DNA of 64,000 nucleotides from Lysinibacillus fusiformis (GTDB lineage Bacteria > Bacillota > Bacilli > Bacillales_A > Planococcaceae): NCBI RefSeq assembly GCF_003049525.1, contig NZ_PYWL01000010.1, positions 62,001 through 126,000 of the forward strand, read 5' to 3'. The notes under the pieces were generated by a model, which made no database searches, had not been told where the DNA came from, and saw only the letters and a program-made list of their open reading frames with translations. Each line of letters begins with the position of its first letter. Position 1 is the stretch's first letter. Both the position numbers and the translations under genes were made by a program. This document shows, in pieces, positions 43,294-52,293 of this stretch.

Positions 43294-43331
43294 ACAGATC
43301 ACCCCATTAGTTGTTATACATTAAATATAAC

Positions 43332-43362
43332 AATTTTGTTCTAACATGTATAGAACAAAATT
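43332..43362. promoter_or_regulatory. Perfect 12-7-12 palindrome upstream of yxlEFG
   Basis: AATTTTGTTCTA (43332-43343), spacer ACATGTA, TAGAACAAAATT (43351-43362). It is centred about 55 bases upstream of the yxlE start, where an operator would lie. The core TTTGTTnTA-N7-TAnAACAAA recurs at the GntR gene near 63318. Confidence 0.75.
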
Positions 43363-43471
43363 TTGTTTTTTCTTCCAAATATTCTGTGCCATTTCCATAG
43401 GATAAGATGTCATGTTTTAGATAGTCCCCTGTTTCATCTTCTATACGCCCTGCTTCATTTATAAAAACAAA

Positions 43472-43501
43472 AAAAGATGTACCTTTATCAGCACATCTTT
43501 T
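43472..43501 (-). terminator. Terminator of the phosphatase/sugar-kinase operon
   Basis: AAAAGATGT (43472-43480) pairs with ACATCTTTT (43493-43501). Read leftward it is followed by TTTTGTTTTT. Confidence 0.85.
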
Positions 43502-43504
43502 CCT

Positions 43505-43936
43505 TTATTTATAAAGTTGTTGTAGAGCGTCTTCCATTTTAGGTCGAATCGTTACTTGTGGACGGGCCTTTTTTACCGCTGCCTCCGCTTCCTCTAGAGA
43601 ATGAGCCAGCCCTAGCTCTATTAACACCGCAGTAGCTGCTACACCAGCACGACCACCGCCACTCCCACAGTGAACATATACCTTCTGTCCTACCTCATAG
43701 GACGAAGCAATTTCCTTAGCTACATGCTGAATAGATGATGCTACCGCAATATCTTCATCTGCAATTGGCATATGCTTATACGAATAAGAAACAGCCTCTT
43801 GCTCTTCTGAAGTAAGTCCCTGCACACGAACATCTATTACAACATCTACAGCTTCTTGCTCAAAAGCCGCCTCCGCATCTTTTGCGCCGCCAAAGAATAT
43901 TTGATCCTTAACTAAAACATCATAGTTTTTTTCCAT
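43505..43936 (-). CDS. Dual-specificity/tyrosine phosphatase-like protein
   Basis: This 143-residue cytoplasmic protein has the Cys-x5-Arg phosphatase loop HCGSGGGRAG (C90, R96) and upstream acidic residues PIADED (60-62) that could supply the general acid. The fold matches the small DSP/beta-lactamase-associated phosphatase family. It follows the PfkB kinase gene by 20 bases and is probably co-transcribed, which may link it to sugar phosphate metabolism. ATG 43936 follows GGAGTG; an earlier GTG at 43945 overlaps that site. Confidence 0.85.
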   Translation of the reverse strand: MEKNYDVLVKDQIFFGGAKDAEAAFEQEAVDVVIDVRVQGLTSEEQEAVSYSYKHMPIADEDIAVASSIQHVAKEIASSYEVGQKVYVHCGSGGGRAGVAATAVLIELGLAHSLEEAEAAVKKARPQVTIRPKMEDALQQLYK

Positions 43937-43956
43937 ATTGGTCACACTCCATAGGA

Positions 43957-44904
43957 TTATTTCAGTAAATGCTTAATATCCTCGTAATATGGTAAAGCCG
44001 TTAAAGCTCCTGCTTTTGTTGCTGCAAATGCTCCTAATTTATTGCCAAAGCTTGTACAGCGAACAAGCTCTTCTTTTGTTGTAGGCAAGCCATTGTAATG
44101 AACATCGCGTAATACCCCTGCCATAAATGCATCCCCTGCACCAGTAGTATCTACAGGTATTACCTTTTCAGTTGGTACATGGATGACCTCTCCATTCAAC
44201 ACAGCATAAGTGCCATTTTCTCCTACTGTTACTAAAATAATAGGCACTAAATAGCTACTTAGTTGTTCAATTCCTTCTTCTAAACTAGTCGTTTCCGTCA
44301 GGAAGAATAACTCATCATCTGTTACCTTTAAAATATCTACATCCTCAAAAAAGGACGTAATCGTTTCTCGACAAATTTCTTCACTACTCCAGCGTAATGG
44401 ACGAATATTTGCATCCATCGCAATGATCGCACCTTTGTCCTTCGCCATTTCTACGGCAGCTTGAGTTGTAGCTAGAGCTGTCGGATGGAACATGGTCCCT
44501 GAACATACCGTTAAAGCAGAGGCATGTTTAAATGCTGCTTCATTTAACTGTAGTGGCTCCACTTGTAAATCAGGTGTTTCATCCACATAATCTTTAAAAA
44601 TTCGTTCACAGGCTTCTGTCAGATGCACATAAACACCACTTACTCGTTTAGCTGGGTCGAATATGGCATAGTCAAGCTTGACACCTTCCTCTACAAGCCC
44701 ATCACGCACAAACTGAGAACCCTCATCATCCCCTGTAATTGTAATTAGGGCAGATGGTGCGCCAATTCGGCTAATACCTGCTGCAACATTTACTGTTGCA
44801 CCACCCATATATTTTGTAAATGATGTGTTTGTTACATCATCAGCAATATAGTCAATAAATGCATCTCCATAGACTAAAATAAAATCCTTATCTTGCTTCG
44901 TCAT
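43957..44904 (-). CDS. PfkB-family carbohydrate kinase (fructokinase-like)
   Basis: This 315-residue sugar kinase has the PfkB signature 1 region (KYMGGATVNVAAGISRIG) and signature 2 with the catalytic base, VDTTGAGDAFMAGVL (D in GAGD). Ribokinase-fold elements DANIRPLRW and TDDELFFLT are present. Fructokinase is the commonest annotation for such sequences, but ribokinase or 2-keto-3-deoxygluconate kinase activity cannot be excluded. The ribosome binding site is AGGAGGAC. It is the first gene of a two-gene operon. Confidence 0.88.
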   Translation of the reverse strand: MTKQDKDFILVYGDAFIDYIADDVTNTSFTKYMGGATVNVAAGISRIGAPSALITITGDDEGSQFVRDGLVEEGVKLDYAIFDPAKRVSGVYVHLTEACERIFKDYVDETPDLQVEPLQLNEAAFKHASALTVCSGTMFHPTALATTQAAVEMAKDKGAIIAMDANIRPLRWSSEEICRETITSFFEDVDILKVTDDELFFLTETTSLEEGIEQLSSYLVPIILVTVGENGTYAVLNGEVIHVPTEKVIPVDTTGAGDAFMAGVLRDVHYNGLPTTKEELVRCTSFGNKLGAFAATKAGALTALPYYEDIKHLLK

Positions 44905-44993
44905 GATTGTCCTCCTGAAAGTCTAGTCATTATAGATTAACACGAAAATTGTCATTCTATAAAGGTTTAACTTTTGAGAGCATGCCTGAAAAT

Positions 44994-45021
44994 TTGTGTC
45001 ATCCACTAACTTTGTTATACT
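44994..45021 (+). promoter_or_regulatory. Probable sigma-A promoter of the acetyltransferase/DMT operon
   Basis: TTGTGT (44994-44999), 16-base spacer, TATACT (45016-45021), about 30 bases before the start codon. Confidence 0.6.
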
Positions 45022-45049
45022 TGCCTATAGAAAGGTAGGGATTTTCAAG

Positions 45050-45613
45050 ATGAGTATTACAATTCGACAAGCTCAACCACAAGATGCACATGCCGTTGTG
45101 CCTTTAATTATTGATGCGATTGGTGAGATTGCCAATCGTTTAACTGGCGAGCAATCGTCCGAGGCTGTTCGTCAAGAACTGACAACCCTTTTTCAGCGTG
45201 ACGACAATCGACATTCTTATTTAAATACCTATGTCGCTACGGAGGATGAGCAAATAGTAGGAATTCTCGTTTATTATTATGGCGCACATGCCATTGCTAT
45301 GGATGCTAACCTTGTAAAATGGTTAGAGGCTAAAAATGCTCCATCAATCATCATCGATCATGAGGCCCACGAAGATGAGGCTTATATCGATACAGTTTGT
45401 GTAACACCAGAAGCACGCGGTAAAGGAATTGGTACATTACTTTTACAATATGCCGAAGAACTGACAAAGCAGCATGGCTATACAAAGTTATCCTTAAATG
45501 TAGAAACTCAAAAAGAAGATGCTCGTCGTCTTTATGAACGTTTAGGCTTTGTTATTACTGAGCCTTGGTCCATAATCGATGAACCATTTCATCATATGGT
45601 GAAACAATTTTAG
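45050..45613 (+). CDS. GNAT-family N-acetyltransferase
   Basis: This 187-residue protein has the acetyl-CoA loop VTPEARGKGIGTLLLQYAEE and the C-terminal EDARRLYERLGF. The length and the N-terminal MSITIRQAQPQDA are standard. The substrate is unknown. The start is ATG 45050, following AGGTAGGG; the frame opens earlier at 44996, but that start would precede the promoter's -10. It lies 18 bases before a DMT permease gene. Confidence 0.88.
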   Translation: MSITIRQAQPQDAHAVVPLIIDAIGEIANRLTGEQSSEAVRQELTTLFQRDDNRHSYLNTYVATEDEQIVGILVYYYGAHAIAMDANLVKWLEAKNAPSIIIDHEAHEDEAYIDTVCVTPEARGKGIGTLLLQYAEELTKQHGYTKLSLNVETQKEDARRLYERLGFVITEPWSIIDEPFHHMVKQF

Positions 45614-45631
45614 GAAGTGAAGATTGTATTC

Positions 45632-46546
45632 ATGAAAACAAATTTAATTTACCCTCTTTTGATCGTCATTGCCTCTAGTAGCTACGGAATTTTGTCGACT
45701 ATTGTCAAAGTAGCGATGCAGCATGGCTTTACATCTGCAGAGGCTGTATCGAGCCAATATATTATTGGCTTTATACTCGTTTTAGTTATTTTTATGTTGA
45801 CAGATAGAAAATTACCTAAGCCATCCAAAAAAGGCATCCTTATATTATTATGTGCTGGTATTTTTACCGGAACGACTGGAATAGTGTATGGAGAATCTCT
45901 CAAGTATTTACCCGCTTCTCTTGCAGTAGTGATGCTGTTCCAATTTACATGGATAGGTTTGTTAATTGATTGTGCTCTACATAAAAGATTACCAAGTCGA
46001 CCTGAAGTTATTTCGATTATTATCTTATTTGTAGGAACAATTTTAGCTGCAGGTGTTTTAAATGTAGATTTAAGTGGAATCCCTCTCCAAGGATGGTTAT
46101 TCGGCTTTGCTGCTGCCGTTACCTTTGCCTGCTTCATTCAATTTAACTCTCGACCAGTGGAAGGGGTTACAACCACTTCAAGGGTATTTATCGTTTCCTT
46201 TGTAGCCCTTATAATGATCAGTATTTTCTTAAGTCCAGAAGTGATTTGGAACGGAAAATTGTTTATGGAAGGCTTATGGAAGTATGGATTAGCCCTCGGT
46301 CTATTCGGTATCATTTTACCTATATACTTATTCTCCATTGCTATTCCCAAAATTGGTGGTGCACTTGCTTCCATCTTAAGCGCTATTGAATTACCTGTTG
46401 CAGTTACCGTTTCCGTTATTGTCCTACATGAACCTTTAACTGCATTGCAAATTATGGGCATTGTTTTAGTGATAGTCGGTATGTTATTGCCGACAATTAT
46501 TGCGCAACGCCGACAAAATGATAGCCTATTGGATGCACAAACTTAA
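45632..46546 (+). CDS. EamA/DMT-superfamily transporter
   Basis: This 304-residue protein has ten hydrophobic helices in two EamA halves (SSYGILSTIVKVAMQHGFT; LPASLAVVMLFQFTWIG; IGGALASILSAIELPVAV). It exports or imports small metabolites; substrates of this superfamily include amino acids and nucleosides. The start is ATG 45632, after AGGAAGTGA. Confidence 0.9.
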   Translation: MKTNLIYPLLIVIASSSYGILSTIVKVAMQHGFTSAEAVSSQYIIGFILVLVIFMLTDRKLPKPSKKGILILLCAGIFTGTTGIVYGESLKYLPASLAVVMLFQFTWIGLLIDCALHKRLPSRPEVISIIILFVGTILAAGVLNVDLSGIPLQGWLFGFAAAVTFACFIQFNSRPVEGVTTTSRVFIVSFVALIMISIFLSPEVIWNGKLFMEGLWKYGLALGLFGIILPIYLFSIAIPKIGGALASILSAIELPVAVTVSVIVLHEPLTALQIMGIVLVIVGMLLPTIIAQRRQNDSLLDAQT

Positions 46547-46554
46547 ACAGATAG

Positions 46555-46598
46555 AAAACTCCTTGAAAATGGAATATTCCTTTTTAAGGAGTTTTTTT
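46555..46598 (+). terminator. Terminator of the acetyltransferase/DMT operon
   Basis: AAAACTCCTT (46555-46564) pairs with AAGGAGTTTT, followed by T residues to 46598. Confidence 0.88.
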
Positions 46599-46744
46599 GA
46601 ACTTCATTGAAATGCCGTTGCTAATGGATTAGCACTTCGCTATGATGAAGGAAAATGTAATTTTTTAATAATTCTAACATGAATGTTACCCCTTCGTATT
46701 ATACTGCAATATGTAAGTACCTTACTTTAAGAAAGGGGAAGTTG

Positions 46745-47851
46745 ATGAAAAAAACACGTATTCTTAGTTTTTTCCTTGTGTTCATACTGTTTGTTTTAGC
46801 CGCATGTAGTGGAAACAATGACCGAAAAACTACAAATGATGCTGCCAATAACGATAAAACGACAGATGGCGACAAAACGGAAGTAGCGGCAACAACGCCA
46901 TCTGGTAAGCTTGTTATTTACACAGGACGTGATGAAGAAATGGTGCAAAATGTAATCGATCAGTTTAATAAAAAGTATCCAGACATTGAAGTAGAATTTT
47001 TAACAATGGGCGCTCAGCAAATTTTAGAACGTTTACGTGGCGAAAGGGCTAATCCTCAGGCAGACTTTTGGTGGGGCGGCACACAATCAGCGCTCATTGT
47101 TGGGGCAAATGAAGACTTATTACATGCCTGGCAGCCTAGCTTTATTGACTCTATTGATGCTACACATAAAGATGTAGATGGCCGCTGGTTTGGAGAGATG
47201 CTGCTACCAGAAGTCATTATGATCAATAGTGATTTATTAACAAAAGAAAATGGGCCACAGGATTGGGATGACCTTCTTGACCCTAAATGGAAGAATCAAA
47301 TTTTAATTCGGGGTGTGCTGGCTTCAGGAACAATGCGCACCATATATTCCTCTATGATTGTACGACAAGATGCGAACTCTCCTGATAAAGGCTATGAATG
47401 GCTATTACAATTAGACGCTAATACGAAGGAATATACGCAAGATCCTAATGCTTTGTACTTAAAGCTAACACGACAAGAAGGCAGTGTCTCCTTATGGAAT
47501 CTACAAGATATTTTATTAAAGAAATATACAACTGATTATCCCTTTGATTATATTTATCCAAAAAGTGGAGCACCTATTTTGGTAGATGGTGTTGCAGTTG
47601 TCAACAATGCGAAAAATCTAGAGAATGCCAAACTATTTGTCGAATTTTTATTCGAAAAAGAGATGGTGACACAGTTAGCCAAAGATTATTATCAAATTCC
47701 TACACGATCTGATATCGATAAGGCATCCATGCCAGAGTGGTATCAAGAATTAGATTTAAAAACATTCGATATAGACTGGCAGCAAATGTCTGACAAAGAG
47801 GCTGAATGGATGGAATACTGGGATAACAATATTAAAGGCCGCGGTAATTAG
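46745..47851 (+). CDS. Extracellular substrate-binding lipoprotein, ferric/aminoethylphosphonate type
   Basis: This 368-residue lipoprotein has lipobox LAAC at residues 18-21 and an Asn/Thr/Lys-rich linker. The mature domain opens KLVIYTGRDEEMVQNVIDQF and contains GERANPQADFWWGGTQSA, features of the family-1 binding proteins serving Fe3+ or 2-aminoethylphosphonate transporters. The start is ATG 46745 after AAAGGGGAAG; a longer frame to 46679 would hide the signal peptide. It is the first gene of a five-gene operon with ATPase, fused permease, lyase and kinase. No Fur-like box is visible upstream, so iron is not favoured as substrate. Confidence 0.88.
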   Translation: MKKTRILSFFLVFILFVLAACSGNNDRKTTNDAANNDKTTDGDKTEVAATTPSGKLVIYTGRDEEMVQNVIDQFNKKYPDIEVEFLTMGAQQILERLRGERANPQADFWWGGTQSALIVGANEDLLHAWQPSFIDSIDATHKDVDGRWFGEMLLPEVIMINSDLLTKENGPQDWDDLLDPKWKNQILIRGVLASGTMRTIYSSMIVRQDANSPDKGYEWLLQLDANTKEYTQDPNALYLKLTRQEGSVSLWNLQDILLKKYTTDYPFDYIYPKSGAPILVDGVAVVNNAKNLENAKLFVEFLFEKEMVTQLAKDYYQIPTRSDIDKASMPEWYQELDLKTFDIDWQQMSDKEAEWMEYWDNNIKGRGN

Positions 47852-47946
47852 TATCCGGGTGAAAATCCAGCTTTTTTAGTGGATTTTTACCTTACTATCT
47901 CATCCCCTATATAGCTATGAATCCTTTGTTGGAGAGGAGTTTTTTG

Positions 47947-49017
47947 TTGAAAAGAGTCACAATCGAAAATGTCTCGAAGCAGTTTGGTCAGTTGTATGGT
48001 GTGAAAGATGTAGATCTCGAAATAAAGGCTGGTGAATTCTTCACTTTTCTTGGGCCAAGCGGCTGCGGCAAGACAACTACTTTGAGAATGATTGCCGGTT
48101 TTTATTACCCAACTAAAGGTAAGATTCTATTTGATGAACAAGATGTCACTCGGCTTCAGCCAAATAAACGCAATATCGGTATGGTATTTCAAAACTATGC
48201 CCTTTTCCCTCATATGACAGTAGATGAAAACATCGCATTTGGTTTACAGGTTCGTAAATTTTCTAAAACTGAGATTCAGCGCAAGGTAGATCGAATTAGA
48301 AGACAAGTACATCTGTCAAATTACGGGGATAGAAAAATAAATGAGCTTTCTGGTGGGCAACAGCAACGTGTGGCTTTGGCTCGAGCTCTAGTAATTGAGC
48401 CAGATATTTTATTACTTGACGAACCATTATCCAATCTAGATGCAAAGTTACGTGAGGAAACACGTATTGAAATCAAACGGATTCAATCTGAGCTTGGTGT
48501 CACGACGATCTATGTTACCCATGATCAAATGGAGGCTATGGCGATGTCTGACCGAATCATGGTCATGGAAAACGGCTATATCAAGCAAATTGGGACTCCT
48601 CAGGAAATATATCACCGACCTGTAGATCGCTTTGTAGCTAACTTTATTGGCGAAACCAATTTAATTGAGGGCATATTAGAAGCAATTGAAGGCGAAGAAA
48701 TACAAGTGAAAACAGCAAATGGACATATTTTTACTGGGCGAAAGCAACAGAGCTCTCCAGCATTAACGCATATGATTGGAGACAAAGTATTTATTTCAAT
48801 ACGTCCAGAATCTATTCATTTGGGGACTGGGGATAATACATTAACAGGAAAAATAACCTTTGTTGAATTCACAGGCATTAGCGTCAATTACATTGTAGAT
48901 TGTAACGCCTTTTCACTTAAAGTAATGCTTATTAATTCTTATGACCAAATAAAAAAGATTGGCGAGGATATTACCATTCATATAACGCATGACTCGCTGT
49001 ATTTTTTAGGGGAATAG
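47947..49017 (+). CDS. ABC transporter ATP-binding protein (PotA/FbpC type)
   Basis: This 356-residue ATPase has Walker A GPSGCGKTT, Q-loop VFQNYALFPHMT, signature LSGGQQQR, Walker B ILLLDEPLSNLDAKLR and switch VTHDQMEAM. A C-terminal TOBE-like domain (about 275-356) follows. The start is TTG 47947, seven bases after GGAGAGGAG; the in-frame ATG at 47917 would place this site within the gene. Confidence 0.93.
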   Translation: MKRVTIENVSKQFGQLYGVKDVDLEIKAGEFFTFLGPSGCGKTTTLRMIAGFYYPTKGKILFDEQDVTRLQPNKRNIGMVFQNYALFPHMTVDENIAFGLQVRKFSKTEIQRKVDRIRRQVHLSNYGDRKINELSGGQQQRVALARALVIEPDILLLDEPLSNLDAKLREETRIEIKRIQSELGVTTIYVTHDQMEAMAMSDRIMVMENGYIKQIGTPQEIYHRPVDRFVANFIGETNLIEGILEAIEGEEIQVKTANGHIFTGRKQQSSPALTHMIGDKVFISIRPESIHLGTGDNTLTGKITFVEFTGISVNYIVDCNAFSLKVMLINSYDQIKKIGEDITIHITHDSLYFLGE

Positions 49018-49029
49018 GAGGAAGCCAAT

Positions 49030-50751
49030 ATGGAAAAGCAAACTGTCAATGCTTCTCAAGAAAGTATATGGACACGAATCTTTCATTCCAATTGGTTCAT
49101 CTATATATTAATATCGCCATTATTTTTAGTGTTGTTCGCCTATGTCGTCTATCCCTTCTATCAAACATTTACTCAAAGCTTTGCTGGTGATGAACCATTC
49201 CTTCACTATAAAAAATTTTTCAATCTAGCAAGCCCAGCAAATTTAGAAGCTTTGTGGACCAGTATTTATATTTCTAGTATTAGCGTCCTTTGCTGCGCTA
49301 TCGTTGGAGTAACTATGGCTTTTTTACTCGAACGCTATAACTTTCCTGGGAGACGAATACTTTCCATTTTAGTATTGGTCCCTATGGCACTTCCCCCCCT
49401 AGTCGGTGTGCTATCCTTTTCTTTTTTGTACGGAGATAGTGGTATTTTCCCTCGAGTCTTTCAGCATTTATTCGGTTTAGATCATGTACCCTTTTCATTG
49501 AAAGGGATTTGGGGAGTCATCGTTGTTCATACTTTCACCATGTATACTTATTTTTATTTAACCGCATCTGCTGCCATCAAGGGGCTAGATCCAGCTCTTG
49601 AAGAAGCGGCAACTAGTTTAGGTGCAGGGCGTATTCGCGTGTGGACAAAGGTTATTTTACCCATGCTGACCCCTTCCATTGTTGCTTCCTCCTTATTAGT
49701 GTTTATGATCTCTATGGCCTCCTATACGGCACCCTTAATGTTTGGTGTAGAACGAACTATGACCATGCAAATCTACTTATCTCGTACTAATGGCAATCTT
49801 GAGATGGCCGCAACTCAGTCGATGATACTGTCCTTTGTCTCTATTACATTTTTAATGATGATGCGTTGGTATCAAAATCGCCGAAATTATCAAAATCTCA
49901 GTAAAGGGATAAGTGTCCATCGCTCGGAGGTATCCTCCAAGAAAATAAAAATAGCGGCAACTATTGCCTCCTGTATCGGCACGTTGATTTTGATCTTACC
50001 GATATTAGTGCTGATATTAATATCCTTTTCTGTTGATGGGGCATGGAAGACTCAAATACTCCCTACAGACTATACACTGGATCATTATATGGCTCTCTTT
50101 ACTGATGAGCGTACATGGCGACCTATTTGGAATTCTATACAGATGGGTATCGTCGCAACATTTGGCAATATTATCTTTGGTGTTGCCGCAGCATATGCGA
50201 TGGTCCGCTTAAATTTTAAAGGAAAAACATTACTCGACATTTTAATAATGGTACCTTGGGCTCTACCTGGGACAGTGGTAGCAGTCAATTTAATCGCCGC
50301 CTTTAGCACGGAAAACATCTTTGCCTTTAATCAAGTATTAATCGGGACATTTTGGATTTTACCATTAGCCTATTTCATCCGACATTTGCCACTTGTTTTC
50401 CGGTCAACCTCTGCCTCTCTCGTACAACTAGATCCGTCAATTGAAGAGGCATCACGTGGATTAGGCGCCAATTGGTGGTATACATTTAGACGCATCGTCA
50501 TACCTTTAACATTCACCGGAATATTAGCGGGAACACTATTAGCCCTAGTACAAAGCTTTGGTGAATTTGTTGCATCCATACTTATATACAGTACATCTAC
50601 TATTCCATTGTCTGTTGCCATATTCCAAAAATTGTATGCATTTAAATTTGGGACTGCGTGTGCCTACGGTGTCTTACAAATTTGCTTAATTTTAGTTGTC
50701 CTTATTATTTCTGAAAAACTATCAAAAGGCAGTGCTGGTACAGCTATTTAA
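49030..50751 (+). CDS. Fused double ABC permease (FbpB/PhnUV-like)
   Basis: This 573-residue membrane protein has about twelve helices and two complete permease domains, each with an EAA loop (EEAATSLGAGRIRVWTKVILP and EEASRGLGANWWYTFRRIVIP). One polypeptide therefore supplies both membrane halves, as in ferric FbpB. The GGAGGAAGCC ribosome binding site overlaps the end of the ATPase gene. Confidence 0.93.
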   Translation: MEKQTVNASQESIWTRIFHSNWFIYILISPLFLVLFAYVVYPFYQTFTQSFAGDEPFLHYKKFFNLASPANLEALWTSIYISSISVLCCAIVGVTMAFLLERYNFPGRRILSILVLVPMALPPLVGVLSFSFLYGDSGIFPRVFQHLFGLDHVPFSLKGIWGVIVVHTFTMYTYFYLTASAAIKGLDPALEEAATSLGAGRIRVWTKVILPMLTPSIVASSLLVFMISMASYTAPLMFGVERTMTMQIYLSRTNGNLEMAATQSMILSFVSITFLMMMRWYQNRRNYQNLSKGISVHRSEVSSKKIKIAATIASCIGTLILILPILVLILISFSVDGAWKTQILPTDYTLDHYMALFTDERTWRPIWNSIQMGIVATFGNIIFGVAAAYAMVRLNFKGKTLLDILIMVPWALPGTVVAVNLIAAFSTENIFAFNQVLIGTFWILPLAYFIRHLPLVFRSTSASLVQLDPSIEEASRGLGANWWYTFRRIVIPLTFTGILAGTLLALVQSFGEFVASILIYSTSTIPLSVAIFQKLYAFKFGTACAYGVLQICLILVVLIISEKLSKGSAGTAI

Positions 50752-50778
50752 CTGCTAATCTATTAGGAGGCCATGATA

Positions 50779-52293
50779 ATGTTTGAAGATTTTCGCAACA
50801 AAACGCAGCAGGAAGATGGGATGATTTTCCCTTCTAACATCTATCGGAAAATTGTGTTACAGCCAGCCTATGAAGAGGCAAAGAAAAATTTTCTAACTAT
50901 TATGCTACAAATTAATATAGCTCATTTAAAAATGTTAGAAGAACAAGGACTTGTAAAAAAAGAGGAAGCGAAACAAATTGGGGCAGCACTAAAGAAAATA
51001 GATTTAAATTATTATCGTTTAGAAGATTATAGCCCCCAATACGAAGATTTATTTTTCCGCATTGAAAATAAATTAATAGAGCTTGCTGGCGACGTTGCTG
51101 GAAATCTTCATATTGGACGCAGTCGTAATGATATGGGCATCGCCATTTATCGTATGACACTAAGGCAAAAATTACTGTTATTAATGCGAGAGCTACTAAC
51201 ATTGCGAGATGATTTAATCGCAGCTGCTGAGGAGCATGTAGATACTATTATGATTGGCTACACGCATACGCAACAGGCTCAGCCTACAACCTTTGCCCAT
51301 TATTTAAAGGCTGTCATTGACCAGCTTGAACGAGATTTTGAGCGCATGCAGCATGTCTATAAAACTGTTAATCGTAGCAGTATGGGGGCTGCAGCCTTAA
51401 CTACAACAGGATTTAATATAAATCGAGAACGGATGCGTCATTTGTTGGCATTCGATGATATTATCGAAAATGCGTGGGATGCAGTGGCTGGAGCTGACTA
51501 TATTGCTGAAGCAGCAAGTATTGTACAGCTTGCTGCACTCAATCTTGGCCGGACCTCTCAAGATTTTTTATTATGGGCTACACAGGAGTTCAATGCCTTC
51601 ACACTCGCAAGTCCATATGTTCAAATAAGCTCTATTATGCCCCAAAAGCGTAACCCTGTTTCAATTGAACATACGCGTTCATTACTATCGGCTGTTGTTG
51701 GAGATGCAAGCACCGTGTTACAGATGGTACATAATACACCATTTGGAGATATCGTCGATACTGAGGATGATATGCAACCCTATTTATGGCGTGCCATCGA
51801 CCGCTTAGTTGGGATTTATAAATTATTTGGCTCACTTGTTGTCACAATGGATGTGAACAAGAAAAAACTAAGAAACCGTGCAGAGAACAGCTTTGCCAAT
51901 GTTACTGAGCTGGCTGATACATTAGTACGTTCAGAGGATATTTCCTTCCGCCAAGCACATAGCATTGTTAGTAAATGCATTAAAGTACTACTTGCTCATA
52001 GTGAGGAATCGCTAGCAAGCCTTACATGGGGACTCGTGAATACTCAATCTAAATTGATTACGGGAAAAGAATTAAATATTTCAGAAGAGGATTTTTATAA
52101 AACCTTACAGCCAGAGTCTTTTGTTGGTGTTCGAACACTACCAGGTGGCCCAGCTCCCGCCACAATGAAAGCAGCACTTGAACATGCCAAAATGAATACG
52201 AAAAATCTTTATGAATGGATTCAATTAAAGGAAAGTTCCATTATTGAAGCGGAGAAAGAATTAACGATTTTTCTTGAGGAATGGAGCCAATGA
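50779..52293 (+). CDS. Argininosuccinate lyase-like enzyme (fumarase/aspartase superfamily)
   Basis: This 504-residue enzyme has the superfamily signatures AGNLHIGRSRNDMG, GYTHTQQAQPTTFAHYL (catalytic His region) and the flexible loop SSIMPQKRNPVSIEHTRS with the catalytic serine. True argininosuccinate lyases normally have S-x-MPQKKNPD, whereas here the Lys/Asp pair is Arg/Val, and the enzyme is about 40 residues longer than the usual 460. It may therefore cleave a different N-succinyl-type compound; ethylenediaminedisuccinate lyase of the same superfamily is a similar-sized relative. The start is ATG 50779, eight bases after TTAGGAGG. It is coupled to the kinase gene downstream. No arginine biosynthesis genes are nearby. 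Confidence 0.85.
   Translation: MFEDFRNKTQQEDGMIFPSNIYRKIVLQPAYEEAKKNFLTIMLQINIAHLKMLEEQGLVKKEEAKQIGAALKKIDLNYYRLEDYSPQYEDLFFRIENKLIELAGDVAGNLHIGRSRNDMGIAIYRMTLRQKLLLLMRELLTLRDDLIAAAEEHVDTIMIGYTHTQQAQPTTFAHYLKAVIDQLERDFERMQHVYKTVNRSSMGAAALTTTGFNINRERMRHLLAFDDIIENAWDAVAGADYIAEAASIVQLAALNLGRTSQDFLLWATQEFNAFTLASPYVQISSIMPQKRNPVSIEHTRSLLSAVVGDASTVLQMVHNTPFGDIVDTEDDMQPYLWRAIDRLVGIYKLFGSLVVTMDVNKKKLRNRAENSFANVTELADTLVRSEDISFRQAHSIVSKCIKVLLAHSEESLASLTWGLVNTQSKLITGKELNISEEDFYKTLQPESFVGVRTLPGGPAPATMKAALEHAKMNTKNLYEWIQLKESSIIEAEKELTIFLEEWSQ

Noticed and set aside
46600..46744. Fur box before the ferric-type binding protein
   Set aside because: No 7-1-7 palindrome like TGATAAT-N-ATTATCA is present, so iron transport is not supported.
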